NCBI RefSeq assembly: GCF_005144475.1
Contig: NZ_SWJZ01000107.1
Span: forward strand, 1 to 32,554
Direction of reading: 5' to 3'
DNA length: 32,554 bases
Source: Rhodobacter capsulatus
GTDB taxonomy: Bacteria > Pseudomonadota > Alphaproteobacteria > Rhodobacterales > Rhodobacteraceae
Every line of letters starts with the position of its first letter. Position 1 is the first letter of the stretch. The notes under the pieces are model-generated. The model searched no databases, was not told the DNA's origin, and was given only the letters and a program-made list of their open reading frames with translations. Below, piece after piece: positions 7,879 through 14,979 of the stretch. The position numbers were made by a program, and so were the translations under genes.

Positions 7879-8223
7879 ATGGAACCGAAAGACACGACGA
7901 CGAACACCGCCTTCAAGGGCTACACGAACAGCACCTGCCCGTTCCTGCCCTGTCATCCGGGGGTGAAACGCGCGTTCAACTGCCTGTTTTGCTACTGCCC
8001 GCTCATCGCCTATGAATGCCCCGGCCCCTATCAGACCTACACCGACCGCAACGGCCTGACGCGCAAGGATTGTTCCGCCTGCACCCTGCCCCATGACGGG
8101 CACGAGCAATCCTGGAACTTCATCCAGAAATGGCTCGACTATCCGCAGCCCTGGTCCGGCAGACCGCAGACCGAGCCGCCCACCGCCCGCCCCCGTCCGC
8201 CGGGATCGACCGATCAGCCGTAA
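7879..8223 (+). CDS. Cysteine-rich small-domain protein under B12 riboswitch control
   Basis: This 114-residue protein matches the cysteine-rich small domain family (PF04071). Eight cysteines sit at positions 20, 25, 35, 38, 40, 47, 65 and 68, in the blocks CPFLPCHPG, FNCLFCYCPLIAYECPGPY and KDCSACTLPHDGHEQSWNFI. The spacing suggests one or two zinc or iron-sulfur sites. The family is known from archaea and bacteria, often near cobalamin genes, but its reaction is not established. The riboswitch 98 bases upstream links it to corrinoid supply here. The last ~25 residues are a Pro/Arg-rich tail. The ATG follows GGAG at a long spacing of 11 bases. The gene ends 7 bases before the convergent dacB. 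Confidence 0.85.
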   Translation: MEPKDTTTNTAFKGYTNSTCPFLPCHPGVKRAFNCLFCYCPLIAYECPGPYQTYTDRNGLTRKDCSACTLPHDGHEQSWNFIQKWLDYPQPWSGRPQTEPPTARPRPPGSTDQP

Positions 8224-8243
8224 AGCCCGATCAGCCGTAAAGC
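8211..8243. repeat. 17-base tandem duplication across the ends of two convergent genes
   Basis: CGATCAGCCGTAAAGC occurs at 8211-8226 and again at 8228-8243 with one base between. The first copy carries the TAA of the cysteine-rich protein gene. The second carries the TGA (reverse strand) of dacB. It looks like a recent slippage or duplication event at the gene junction. Confidence 0.85.
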
Positions 8244-9679
8244 GTCGCCCAGCGGGTGATCAGCTGGCTTTGCAAGAGCTTCGAGCGCCCGACCCAGCCG
8301 CGCGAGCCCTCCGCCTGCTCGGCGTCGCGCGATTGCGCCCGCCGCGCCAGATCGCCGGTGAAGATCGCGAATGTCAGCTCGGTCCCGTCGGGCGCCGAGA
8401 CATAGCCCGTCAGCGTCGAGACGAAATTCAGCGTGCCGGTCTTCGCATCGACGCGGATCTGCTCGCCCTTGACCTTGCCGCCCGCCTCGTCGCGCAGGTT
8501 GAACGGCTTCATCAAGCCCCGCAGCCCGACCTTCGGCCCCAAAAGCGTCACCGCCCGGACCATCTCGATCGGCGCGATCCGGTCGTCGCCGCCAAGGCCC
8601 GAATGATCGACGAACCGCGCCCGCGTGCCGCCCAGCCGACCGCTCAGCCAGTCGCTCATCGCCGCCCCCGAGGCGCCGCGCGCCGCATTCGCCCCCCGCG
8701 CCGCCGAGGCCGTCATCCCCACCGCCTCGGCGGTGATGTTGGTCGAATATTTCATCATCGAGCGCAGGATCTTCGGCAGCGCCTCCGAGGGCTGGCCGAC
8801 CAGAACCCGCGCCCCCGCAGGCAGCGCCCGCACCGGCTCGGGGGCGGGCAGATCGATGCCGCGCGCCCGCGCCAGCGTCTGGAACACGTCGCCCGCATAG
8901 GCCTCGGGCAGCCGCACCGGCAGCCAGCGGCTGCCCGCCTTGCCCAGGGCGCTTGCCGCCACCGTCCAATGTTCGCGCCCCCCCGCCTGCCGATACTCGA
9001 ACAGCGGCGCCTGCCGCGGCACCGCCGCCACATCGGCCGTATAGACCTTGGGCACATGGCGCTCAGAGCGCGCATCCATCGCCAGCGCATAGCCGCCCTT
9101 GGCGCGTTTCCACTCGAAATGGACGCGGTTGTAATTCAGGATCAGCCCGGAAATCGCCGGGTTGTAGCCCACATGCACCGGCTGATCCGCCGCGATCGCC
9201 TCGGCATAGGGCAGCGCGCCGCCCCAGACCAGAAACCGCCCGGTCACGCCGCTGACGCCCTTTTGCGCCAGCGCCGCCGCCAGATCGGCCAGCCCGTCGG
9301 TGCTCAGCGTCGGATCGCCGCCCCCCGCCAGGATCAGATCGCCCTGCACCCGCCCGCCCGAGACCGGCCCCGTCGCCAGAACCCGGGTCTGAAAGCGGAA
9401 CTGCGGCCCGAGCGTCTCCAGCGCATAAAGCGTGGTGATCGCCTTCGCCGTCGAGGCGGGCGCCATCGGCTTCGTGCCGCCGCGCGCCTCCAGCACCAGC
9501 CCGGTGCGCGCATCGGCCACCACATAGCCGACATCGCCGCCCAGCCGCGCCGCCGCGATCAGCTCCTCGCCCGACAGCATCCGCAGCGTCGCGCCCTCGG
9601 CCCGCAGCACCGCAGGCGCGGCCAGACCGGCCCCCACCCCCAGCATCCCGCCCAGGATCCCCCGCCGCGTCACGTCCAT
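8231..9679 (-). CDS. dacB: D-alanyl-D-alanine carboxypeptidase/endopeptidase, PBP4 family
   Basis: This 482-residue serine peptidase of family S13 trims or cuts peptidoglycan peptide cross-links in the periplasm. The three penicillin-binding motifs are present: S76-T-A-K79 ([18 protein letters not shown]), STN in [14 protein letters not shown], and KTG in [17 protein letters not shown] large insertion between the first two motifs is typical of PBP4. The N-terminus, [20 protein letters not shown], has twin arginines followed by a hydrophobic stretch and a likely cleavage site after LRA, which suggests Tat export. The ATG follows GGGAG. Its first 10 bases overlap the end of nadD, so the two are probably translationally coupled. 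The penultimate gene on this strand's run is thus involved in cell-wall remodelling. Confidence 0.93.
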   Translation of the reverse strand: MDVTRRGILGGMLGVGAGLAAPAVLRAEGATLRMLSGEELIAAARLGGDVGYVVADARTGLVLEARGGTKPMAPASTAKAITTLYALETLGPQFRFQTRVLATGPVSGGRVQGDLILAGGGDPTLSTDGLADLAAALAQKGVSGVTGRFLVWGGALPYAEAIAADQPVHVGYNPAISGLILNYNRVHFEWKRAKGGYALAMDARSERHVPKVYTADVAAVPRQAPLFEYRQAGGREHWTVAASALGKAGSRWLPVRLPEAYAGDVFQTLARARGIDLPAPEPVRALPAGARVLVGQPSEALPKILRSMMKYSTNITAEAVGMTASAARGANAARGASGAAMSDWLSGRLGGTRARFVDHSGLGGDDRIAPIEMVRAVTLLGPKVGLRGLMKPFNLRDEAGGKVKGEQIRVDAKTGTLNFVSTLTGYVSAPDGTELTFAIFTGDLARRAQSRDAEQAEGSRGWVGRSKLLQSQLITRWATLYG

Positions 9680-10299
9680 GCCCGTCTCCCTTCCGTTGCG
9701 CCGCGCCAATCGCCCCCGGCCCGGATCGCGGACGAGGACAGATCCGACATCGGCATCTGCACGAAACACCAGGCGGGCAAGTCCGCGCAAGCCAGAAGCC
9801 GCGCCTGCGCCGCACGAAGCCGTGCGCGGGCAAAGATCTGTGCCGCAGGCGCCTGCCGCGCCACCATCCGATGCCCCGGCCGCGCCAGCACCCCCACCGG
9901 CACCGCCGCCAGAATCGACCGCCAGTCCTCCCAGCGGTGGAACTGCGCCAGATTGTCGGCGCCCATCAGCCAGACGAATCGCACGCCCGGATAAAGCGCC
10001 TTCAGCCGGGCCAGCGTCTGCGCCGTGTAGCGCGTGCCCAAGCCCGCCTCGAGCCCGGTGACCACCACTTTCGGATCGCGCATCACCCGCCGCGCCCGGG
10101 CGATGCGCTGCGCCATCGGCGCCGGACCGCGGGTCTTCAGCGGGTTGCCCGGGCTCACCAGCCACCAGACCTGATCCAGACCGAAGCGGCGCAGCGCCTC
10201 GCGGGTGATATGGGCGTGACCGGCATGGGCCGGGTCGAAAGACCCGCCCAGAAGGCCGATGCTCTGGCCGCGCGTGGCGATCGGAAACCCCTGTTTCAT
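9670..10299 (-). CDS. nadD: Nicotinate-nucleotide adenylyltransferase
   Basis: This 209-residue enzyme transfers AMP from ATP to nicotinate mononucleotide to form deamido-NAD in NAD biosynthesis. The nucleotidyltransferase signature [11 protein letters not shown] lies near residues 18-28, with [11 protein letters not shown] and [19 protein letters not shown] as further NadD hallmarks. The C-terminal SSSAIR corresponds to the ISSTxIR ATP-binding motif. The ATG follows GGGCAGGGG. The gene overlaps dacB by 10 bases and lies 77 bases downstream of the HNOBA-GGDEF gene. The usual alphaproteobacterial neighbours proA and rsfS are not in this window. Confidence 0.94.
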   Translation of the reverse strand: MKQGFPIATRGQSIGLLGGSFDPAHAGHAHITREALRRFGLDQVWWLVSPGNPLKTRGPAPMAQRIARARRVMRDPKVVVTGLEAGLGTRYTAQTLARLKALYPGVRFVWLMGADNLAQFHRWEDWRSILAAVPVGVLARPGHRMVARQAPAAQIFARARLRAAQARLLACADLPAWCFVQMPMSDLSSSAIRAGGDWRGATEGRRAWT

Positions 10300-10376
10300 G
10301 CCCCTGCCCTACCCGATCGGTCCGGGCTGCGCCACCGGCTTGTGACAGCGCCGCGACAGCCGTTCCGGCCTGCGGC

Positions 10377-11444
10377 TCAGGCCTGCGGCCGCGACCCGAA
10401 GCGCAGCGGCGCGATCGTCCAGCGCCCGCGCCCGGCGCGTTTCGATTGATACATCGCCGCATCGGCCTCGGCCATCAGCTCTTCGGCGAGCGCCGGACGG
10501 CATTCGAGCGCGATCGCCACCCCGATCGAGGCCGAAATCCGGCAATCCACCCCGTCCAGCCGGATCGGTTCCTCGATCCGGCCGATCAGCCGCTCGGCCA
10601 TGCCCTCGATCATCGCCCGCTCGACCGGGCCGCGCAGCAGGATGATGAATTCGTCGCCGCCCAGCCGCGCCACCAGATCGCCGCGCCGCACCTCGTCGCG
10701 CAGCACATGCGCCGCCCGCACCAGCACCGCATCGCCCGCCGCATGGCCCAAAGTGTCATTGACCTGCTTGAAGAAATCCAGATCGAGATGCAAAAGCGCA
10801 AAGTTCCGCCGCCCGCGCGTCGCCGATTTGACCGCATGGGTCAGCGCCGCATCGAAGGCGCGCCGGTTCGCCAGCCCGGTCAGCGGATCCAGCTGCGCCT
10901 CGGTCTCGGCCTCGGCCTTGGCCAGCCGCAGCCGCCCGGTCAAGGCGGTCAGCTCGCCCAGAACCGCCGCCTTCGCCTCGGCCAGAAACAGGAATTCCAT
11001 CGCCAGATCGGAAGCGGCGAAATCCGCCTCGGTCAGGCCGAAATAGCGCACCGCCTCGGAGAGCTGGATGCCAAAGGACAGGTTCACCAGCACATCGGCC
11101 TGTTCCCCCGGCCCCAGCGCCACCGCAAGGCCGCGCAGGTTGAACATCGGATAGCGCACCAGCGTCATCACCAGCCGCCGCCCGGTCAGCGCGACGTCGC
11201 GCCCCTGTTCGGCGCCCCGGGCCCGGCGCAGGGTGAAGTGCCGGGCGAAATCCCCGCCCTCCGCCGCCCCCGGCCCGACGATCCGCGACAGCGTCGGCCC
11301 CATGGCGCGGATCCGTCCGCGCGCATCCAGCCACAGGAACATCGGCATCAGCCGCGCCAGCATCTCGGTGTTCAGCGTCAGCACCGGCTCCGGCGCGAGC
11401 GGCGACGCGAGCGGCGGCGCGGCCGCAGGCAGGATCCGGGTCAT
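10377..11444 (-). CDS. HNOBA-GGDEF diguanylate cyclase
   Basis: This 355-residue cytoplasmic protein probably makes cyclic di-GMP. Residues ~22-175 resemble the HNOBA (heme NO-binding associated) PAS-like domain of soluble guanylate cyclase. The segments are LARLMPMFLWLDARGRIRAM, VNLSFGIQLSEAVRYFGLTE, then LAMEFLFLAEAKAAVLGELT leading into the helical signalling linker. Residues ~184-350 are a GGDEF domain with an intact active site GGDEF at 262-266 in RLGGDEFIILL. The RxxD inhibitory site is R253-R-G-D256, five residues before it, so product inhibition is expected. The ATG overlaps the stop codon of the H-NOX-like gene by four bases (ATGA), strongly suggesting coupled translation and a protein complex. 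There are no membrane segments. Confidence 0.9.
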   Translation of the reverse strand: MTRILPAAAPPLASPLAPEPVLTLNTEMLARLMPMFLWLDARGRIRAMGPTLSRIVGPGAAEGGDFARHFTLRRARGAEQGRDVALTGRRLVMTLVRYPMFNLRGLAVALGPGEQADVLVNLSFGIQLSEAVRYFGLTEADFAASDLAMEFLFLAEAKAAVLGELTALTGRLRLAKAEAETEAQLDPLTGLANRRAFDAALTHAVKSATRGRRNFALLHLDLDFFKQVNDTLGHAAGDAVLVRAAHVLRDEVRRGDLVARLGGDEFIILLRGPVERAMIEGMAERLIGRIEEPIRLDGVDCRISASIGVAIALECRPALAEELMAEADAAMYQSKRAGRGRWTIAPLRFGSRPQA

Positions 11445-12031
11445 GGCGCCTCTCCCAGCTCGGGGCGGGCCAGATCGAACTGGCGCGCGACATGATAGGT
11501 GGTGAAATGCAGCTCGACCTGCACCCGCTCCACCCCCTCGCGCGGCTCGATCAGGTCGATCAGCACCAGCGCGCCGTAATCGTCGGCCATCGCCCGCATC
11601 AGCCCCGCCATCACCGCACCCCAGCCCGGGAACCGGCCCCGCACCAGCAGCGTGAACCGCCCCTGCGCTTCCGATTGCAAGGTCAGTTCCGGCAGTTCCA
11701 GATCGGGCAGCGCCATCTGCGCCCGCCCCTGCAAGTCATCAAGCGAGAACAGGAATTCAAGATAATCCGGGCCGCCGAAGCGCAAGAGCCGCCGCAGCGA
11801 TTCGGTCTGCGCCACTTCGGCGCCGATATCTTCCAGCAATTGCTCGCGGGTCTTGCCGGTCAGCCCCTCGGCCACCGACAAAAGCGCCTCGGTCGTGTCA
11901 TCGGCATAGGTCAGCATGGCCTCGAACCCCTCGGGGCCAAGGCGCAGACGATCGGCCACCTCGCGCCAGACGGCGCTGCCGTGGTGCTTGCACAGGAAAG
12001 CCTGAATGGATTTGTTGACGATGCCGAGCAT
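11441..12031 (-). CDS. H-NOX-like sensor protein lacking the heme-ligating histidine
   Basis: This 196-residue protein has the H-NOX fold. It opens with MLGIVNKSIQAFLCKHHGSA and VWREVADRLR, matching the sGC beta1 opening, and LRRLLRFGGPDYLEFLFSLD leads into the proximal helix. At the position of the invariant heme-ligating His (LDALHDH in sGC beta1, MDEVHLQ in Thermoanaerobacter H-NOX) it reads LDDLQGR, so the ligand is Gln101. The YxSxR heme-propionate motif is LVRGR at 129-133, retaining only the last Arg. Heme and NO binding through the classic site are therefore unlikely. The ATG follows GAGGAGGG, an excellent site that supports expression. The gene is coupled to the HNOBA-GGDEF cyclase. 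It may be a heme-free regulator or bind another ligand; this is inference. Confidence 0.88.
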   Translation of the reverse strand: MLGIVNKSIQAFLCKHHGSAVWREVADRLRLGPEGFEAMLTYADDTTEALLSVAEGLTGKTREQLLEDIGAEVAQTESLRRLLRFGGPDYLEFLFSLDDLQGRAQMALPDLELPELTLQSEAQGRFTLLVRGRFPGWGAVMAGLMRAMADDYGALVLIDLIEPREGVERVQVELHFTTYHVARQFDLARPELGEAP

Positions 12032-12093
12032 GGACCCTCCTCGCGCGGACCATAGCGCAACGGCTGTTAACAAACCCCCAATCTGGAAGCGTT

Positions 12094-13836
12094 TTAAGGC
12101 GTCATGCCGACCTGCCAGCGGCCCAGCTGCAGCATCTGCAAGGTCACCGGCGCGGTTTGCGGCCCGGTTTTCGGCATCCCCGCGCGCAGCGCCGCGATCA
12201 TCTCGGCCACCGACACCGTGTCCTTGTCGCCCAGCACGATCTGCCCGCCCCGGACCCAGTCGCCGGTGTCAAGCCGGTGCAGGACCTGCACGCCATCGGC
12301 GCTGAAATACCCGGCCGCATTCAGGAAAACCGCTTCCGGTCCGGGGGTTTGCGGCAAAAGATCGGCCAGGACCAGCGCGCAGCGGCCAGTGCCGCCCCCC
12401 GCCGCGACGGCACAGCCGCCCAGATCGGGGGACCGCAGATCCCCCGCCAGCCTCTCGGCCAGCCCCGCGGGCCAGGCCGCCCCCGCAGGCCAGAGCGTCA
12501 CCGCCGCCCGCAGCCGATCGAGCGCCGGCGCCCCGGTCTCGACCGCATGCTCGAACTGCCAGCGCCCCTCGACCGTCTCCAGCAGCTGCAACCGCGCCCC
12601 CAGCGCGGCCTCGTCTTGCGCCCGCAACCGGTCAAGCCCGCGCCGCCCGGCAAAGCCCCAGTCATGCGCCATTTCCCACAGCGGCAGCTGCGCCACCGTC
12701 GCCCGTCCCGCCTCGAACCGCGCCAGCTGCGAGCGCACCGCGATCGCCTCGGGCGAGAAGACCGGGCTCAGCCACAGCACGGTCAGCGCCAGGATCGCCA
12801 GCGCCATCGCCACATTCGTCCGCCGCAGCGCCGCGCGCCAGCGCCGCCCCAGACCCAGCGCCAGCAGATAGCCCAGCCCGTAGCCCGCCACCACGAAAGC
12901 GAGCGCCGAGGCCGCCACCCGCTCCGGCGTCCAGCCGTATTGCGCGATCCGCAAGGCCAGCGCCCAGATCGCCAGCCCCGCCAGCACCGGCACGAAAGCC
13001 ATCAGCCCGCGCGCCGAGAGGGTCAGGATCAGCCCCTGCGCCGCCTCGGCGTCATCCTCGTCCGCCACGATCGAGATCAGCCCGATCGCCGCGATCGCCG
13101 TCGCCAAAAGCGCCGAAGCCGCCGAGATCTCGCCAAAAAGCGCGCCCAGACCCCGCAGCGGCAGCGCCGCGACAAAGACCACCACGACGCAAAGCACAAG
13201 CGGCGTCAAAAGCCGCAAAAGCCGCAACAGAAGATAAGGAGAGACAGTGTCCGACAGCTCCGTCACCACCGAGAACGCCAGCCCCAGCACCGCCCCGGAC
13301 ATCAGCCACAGCCCCAGATCGTCGCTCAGCACATCATGCAGCAGCGTCACGTCCACCAGCTGCAACAGCGCGCCCAGCAGCCACAGCACCAGAAGCGCCG
13401 TGGCCACGAACAGCCCCGCCGAGACATAGCGCACGACAATGTTCCAGCTCTCGGTGAACAGCACCCGGTAATCGGTCAGCCCGGCCCGCCCGCCAAGCCC
13501 GAAGGCGATGGCAAAGGGCACCGGCATCACCGCCAGCACCGCCATCGCCACCCCCAGATGCCCGGTCGAGAGCATCTGCGCCCCGGTCTCGAAGCCAAGC
13601 CCCTTGAGCGCGACAAGCCCGCCCGCCGCCGCCGCGATCCCCGCACCCGACAGCGCCGCCCGGCGCAACCCCAGGTCCGGGGCCATCGCCAGCGTCGCGA
13701 AAAAGAACGCCCCGGCACAGACCAGCGCCGGCACCGCCAGCCGCCAGGCCTCCAGCCGCTCGAAGGCGTCGAACAGCCCCCAAAAGGCGACCCCACCCAG
13801 CATCCCGATCAGGATGAACTGCACCCGACTGCTCAT
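12094..13836 (-). CDS. DUF4153 multi-pass membrane protein
   Basis: This 580-residue inner-membrane protein has about ten to twelve hydrophobic segments in the first ~390 residues, such as LIGMLGGVAFWGLF, GVAMAVLAVMPVPFAIAFGL and FVATALLVLWLLGALLQLVD. A soluble C-terminal region of ~190 residues follows. The arrangement fits the DUF4153 family, whose function is not known. VLFTESWNIVVRYVSAGLF is a conserved-looking loop. I chose the ATG at 13834-13836 because GGAGG lies 6 bases upstream and the first transmembrane helix begins shortly after it. It lies 67 bases downstream of the HAD gene and 62 bases upstream of the H-NOX-like gene, all on the same strand. Confidence 0.82.
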   Translation of the reverse strand: MSSRVQFILIGMLGGVAFWGLFDAFERLEAWRLAVPALVCAGAFFFATLAMAPDLGLRRAALSGAGIAAAAGGLVALKGLGFETGAQMLSTGHLGVAMAVLAVMPVPFAIAFGLGGRAGLTDYRVLFTESWNIVVRYVSAGLFVATALLVLWLLGALLQLVDVTLLHDVLSDDLGLWLMSGAVLGLAFSVVTELSDTVSPYLLLRLLRLLTPLVLCVVVVFVAALPLRGLGALFGEISAASALLATAIAAIGLISIVADEDDAEAAQGLILTLSARGLMAFVPVLAGLAIWALALRIAQYGWTPERVAASALAFVVAGYGLGYLLALGLGRRWRAALRRTNVAMALAILALTVLWLSPVFSPEAIAVRSQLARFEAGRATVAQLPLWEMAHDWGFAGRRGLDRLRAQDEAALGARLQLLETVEGRWQFEHAVETGAPALDRLRAAVTLWPAGAAWPAGLAERLAGDLRSPDLGGCAVAAGGGTGRCALVLADLLPQTPGPEAVFLNAAGYFSADGVQVLHRLDTGDWVRGGQIVLGDKDTVSVAEMIAALRAGMPKTGPQTAPVTLQMLQLGRWQVGMTP

Positions 13837-13903
13837 CTGCGCCTCCGTTTTGGCCAGCTTACCCAGCCCCGACGGGATTGGCGAGCCACCCGTCACCGCC
13901 CCG

Positions 13904-14599
13904 TTACCGCCCCGACAGCCAGCCCGCCAGCCCGTCGATCGTCGGCAAAACCACATCCGCCGCGGGGGCCAGCACCTCGGCCGTCGCCGGGCCGGTCAGC
14001 ACCGCCACCGCCCGCATCCCCGCCGCGCGCGCCGCCGCCATGTCGTGCAGACTGTCGCCCACCATCGCAACCCTTGCGGGTGCAACGCCCAGATGCGCCG
14101 CAAAGGCCAGCAGCTGGCCCGGGGCGGGCTTGCCGCCAAAACCGCTGTCATAGCCCGCGATGAAGTCGAAGAAATCGCAAATCCCCTCGCGCTCCAGTTG
14201 TGCCCGCGCCGAAGATTCGCTGTCGTTCGTCGCCACCCCCAGCCGCAAACCGGCCCCCCGAAGCCCGCCCAGACAGCGCTCCAGATTGACGGCCGCCACT
14301 TGCGGGGCGCGACATGCAGCCGCATCCAGATCCCGCACCAGCGCCGAAACCGACTGCCCGGGCAGATGCGGCGCGATCAGCTCGGCCACCTCCGCCACCG
14401 TGCCCGCGATCACCGGCGAGTGGCGCTCGAACCGCCCCGCCGCCAGGTCGTAGCCCAGCACCTGCGCCAGCCGCCCGGCCAGCGTGACATCGCCCCCGGC
14501 CAGATCAAAGGTCACCCCCCGCGCCCAGGCCCCCCAGGTCGCGTCAAAGTCGAAAAGCGTTCCATCCTTGTCAAACAGGATCGCAGCGATATCAGACAC
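13904..14599 (-). CDS. HAD-family phosphatase, phosphoglycolate phosphatase-like
   Basis: This 231-residue hydrolase has all four HAD motifs. They are motif I ILFDKDGTLFDFD with nucleophile D10 and acid D12, motif II VATNDSES, motif III Lys in FGGKPAPGQLL, and motif IV MVGDSLHDMAAARAAG. A helical cap domain lies between motifs I and II. It resembles Gph (removal of phosphoglycolate) or other small phosphatases, and the substrate cannot be settled by sequence. The likely start is GTG at 14597-14599 with a weak GAGG upstream. The gene begins 9 bases after the DUF3572 gene ends, so the two probably share a transcript. Housekeeping phosphoglycolate phosphatase or a pyrimidine or sugar phosphatase are both possible. 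Confidence 0.88.
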   Translation of the reverse strand: MSDIAAILFDKDGTLFDFDATWGAWARGVTFDLAGGDVTLAGRLAQVLGYDLAAGRFERHSPVIAGTVAEVAELIAPHLPGQSVSALVRDLDAAACRAPQVAAVNLERCLGGLRGAGLRLGVATNDSESSARAQLEREGICDFFDFIAGYDSGFGGKPAPGQLLAFAAHLGVAPARVAMVGDSLHDMAAARAAGMRAVAVLTGPATAEVLAPAADVVLPTIDGLAGWLSGR

Positions 14600-14608
14600 T
14601 TGAAAACC

Positions 14609-14887
14609 TCACGTCCAGTTGCGGCCCGCCGCGCCATCCAGCACGGCCGCGGCCAGCGCCAGCTCTTCGGACCGCACCGCCAGCGCCTCGGCGCAGGACC
14701 GCACCCAGTCATCCTCGCGCAGAAGATGCGCCAGAACCGCGCGCTGCATCGACGGTTGCGCCGCCTCGGCCCGCACCTGCGCCGCATCCGCGCCGCTGGC
14801 GCCCAGAAAGGCCAGCCAGACCGCCTCCTCGCCCGCCATCCAGCCCAGCGCGCGGATCGCGAGAATTTGTGCCAAATCCTGCTGCAA
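14609..14887 (-). CDS. DUF3572 family protein
   Basis: This 92-residue, alanine-rich, predicted all-helical cytoplasmic protein resembles the alphaproteobacterial DUF3572 family, whose function is unknown. Typical segments are ILAIRALGWMAGEEAVWLAF, LGASGADAA and LREDDWVRSCAEALAV. The likely start is TTG at 14885-14887. An in-frame TGA lies three codons upstream, and AGGAG sits 9 bases before the TTG, which makes this start credible. The gene runs into the HAD phosphatase gene 9 bases later. Its promoter must lie in the ~90 bases shared with the divergent PleD-like gene. Confidence 0.75.
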   Translation of the reverse strand: MQQDLAQILAIRALGWMAGEEAVWLAFLGASGADAAQVRAEAAQPSMQRAVLAHLLREDDWVRSCAEALAVRSEELALAAAVLDGAAGRNWT

Positions 14888-14979
14888 TCTGTGTCACTCC
14901 TAGAATTGAAAGAGTTTGTTAACCTTTGGGTAGCCATGATAGGCTCTGCGGGCGGCAGGTTAAAGGAGCGGAACAGTTC

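Noticed and set aside
9670-10462. An apparent upstream extension of dacB through nadD in the dacB frame
   Set aside because: The extension has no domain and runs opposite good start signals. The signal peptide and GGGAG before 9679 fix the start.
12157-14163. A long plus-strand open frame opposite the DUF4153 and HAD genes
   Set aside because: The composition is almost entirely Arg, Gln, Pro and His, as expected of the complement of membrane-protein codons. The minus-strand genes are clear.
14709-14897. A GTG start overlapping the DUF3572 region in another frame
   Set aside because: AGGAG is directly adjacent to the GTG with no spacing and the translation resembles nothing. The TTG start in the DUF3572 frame has proper spacing.
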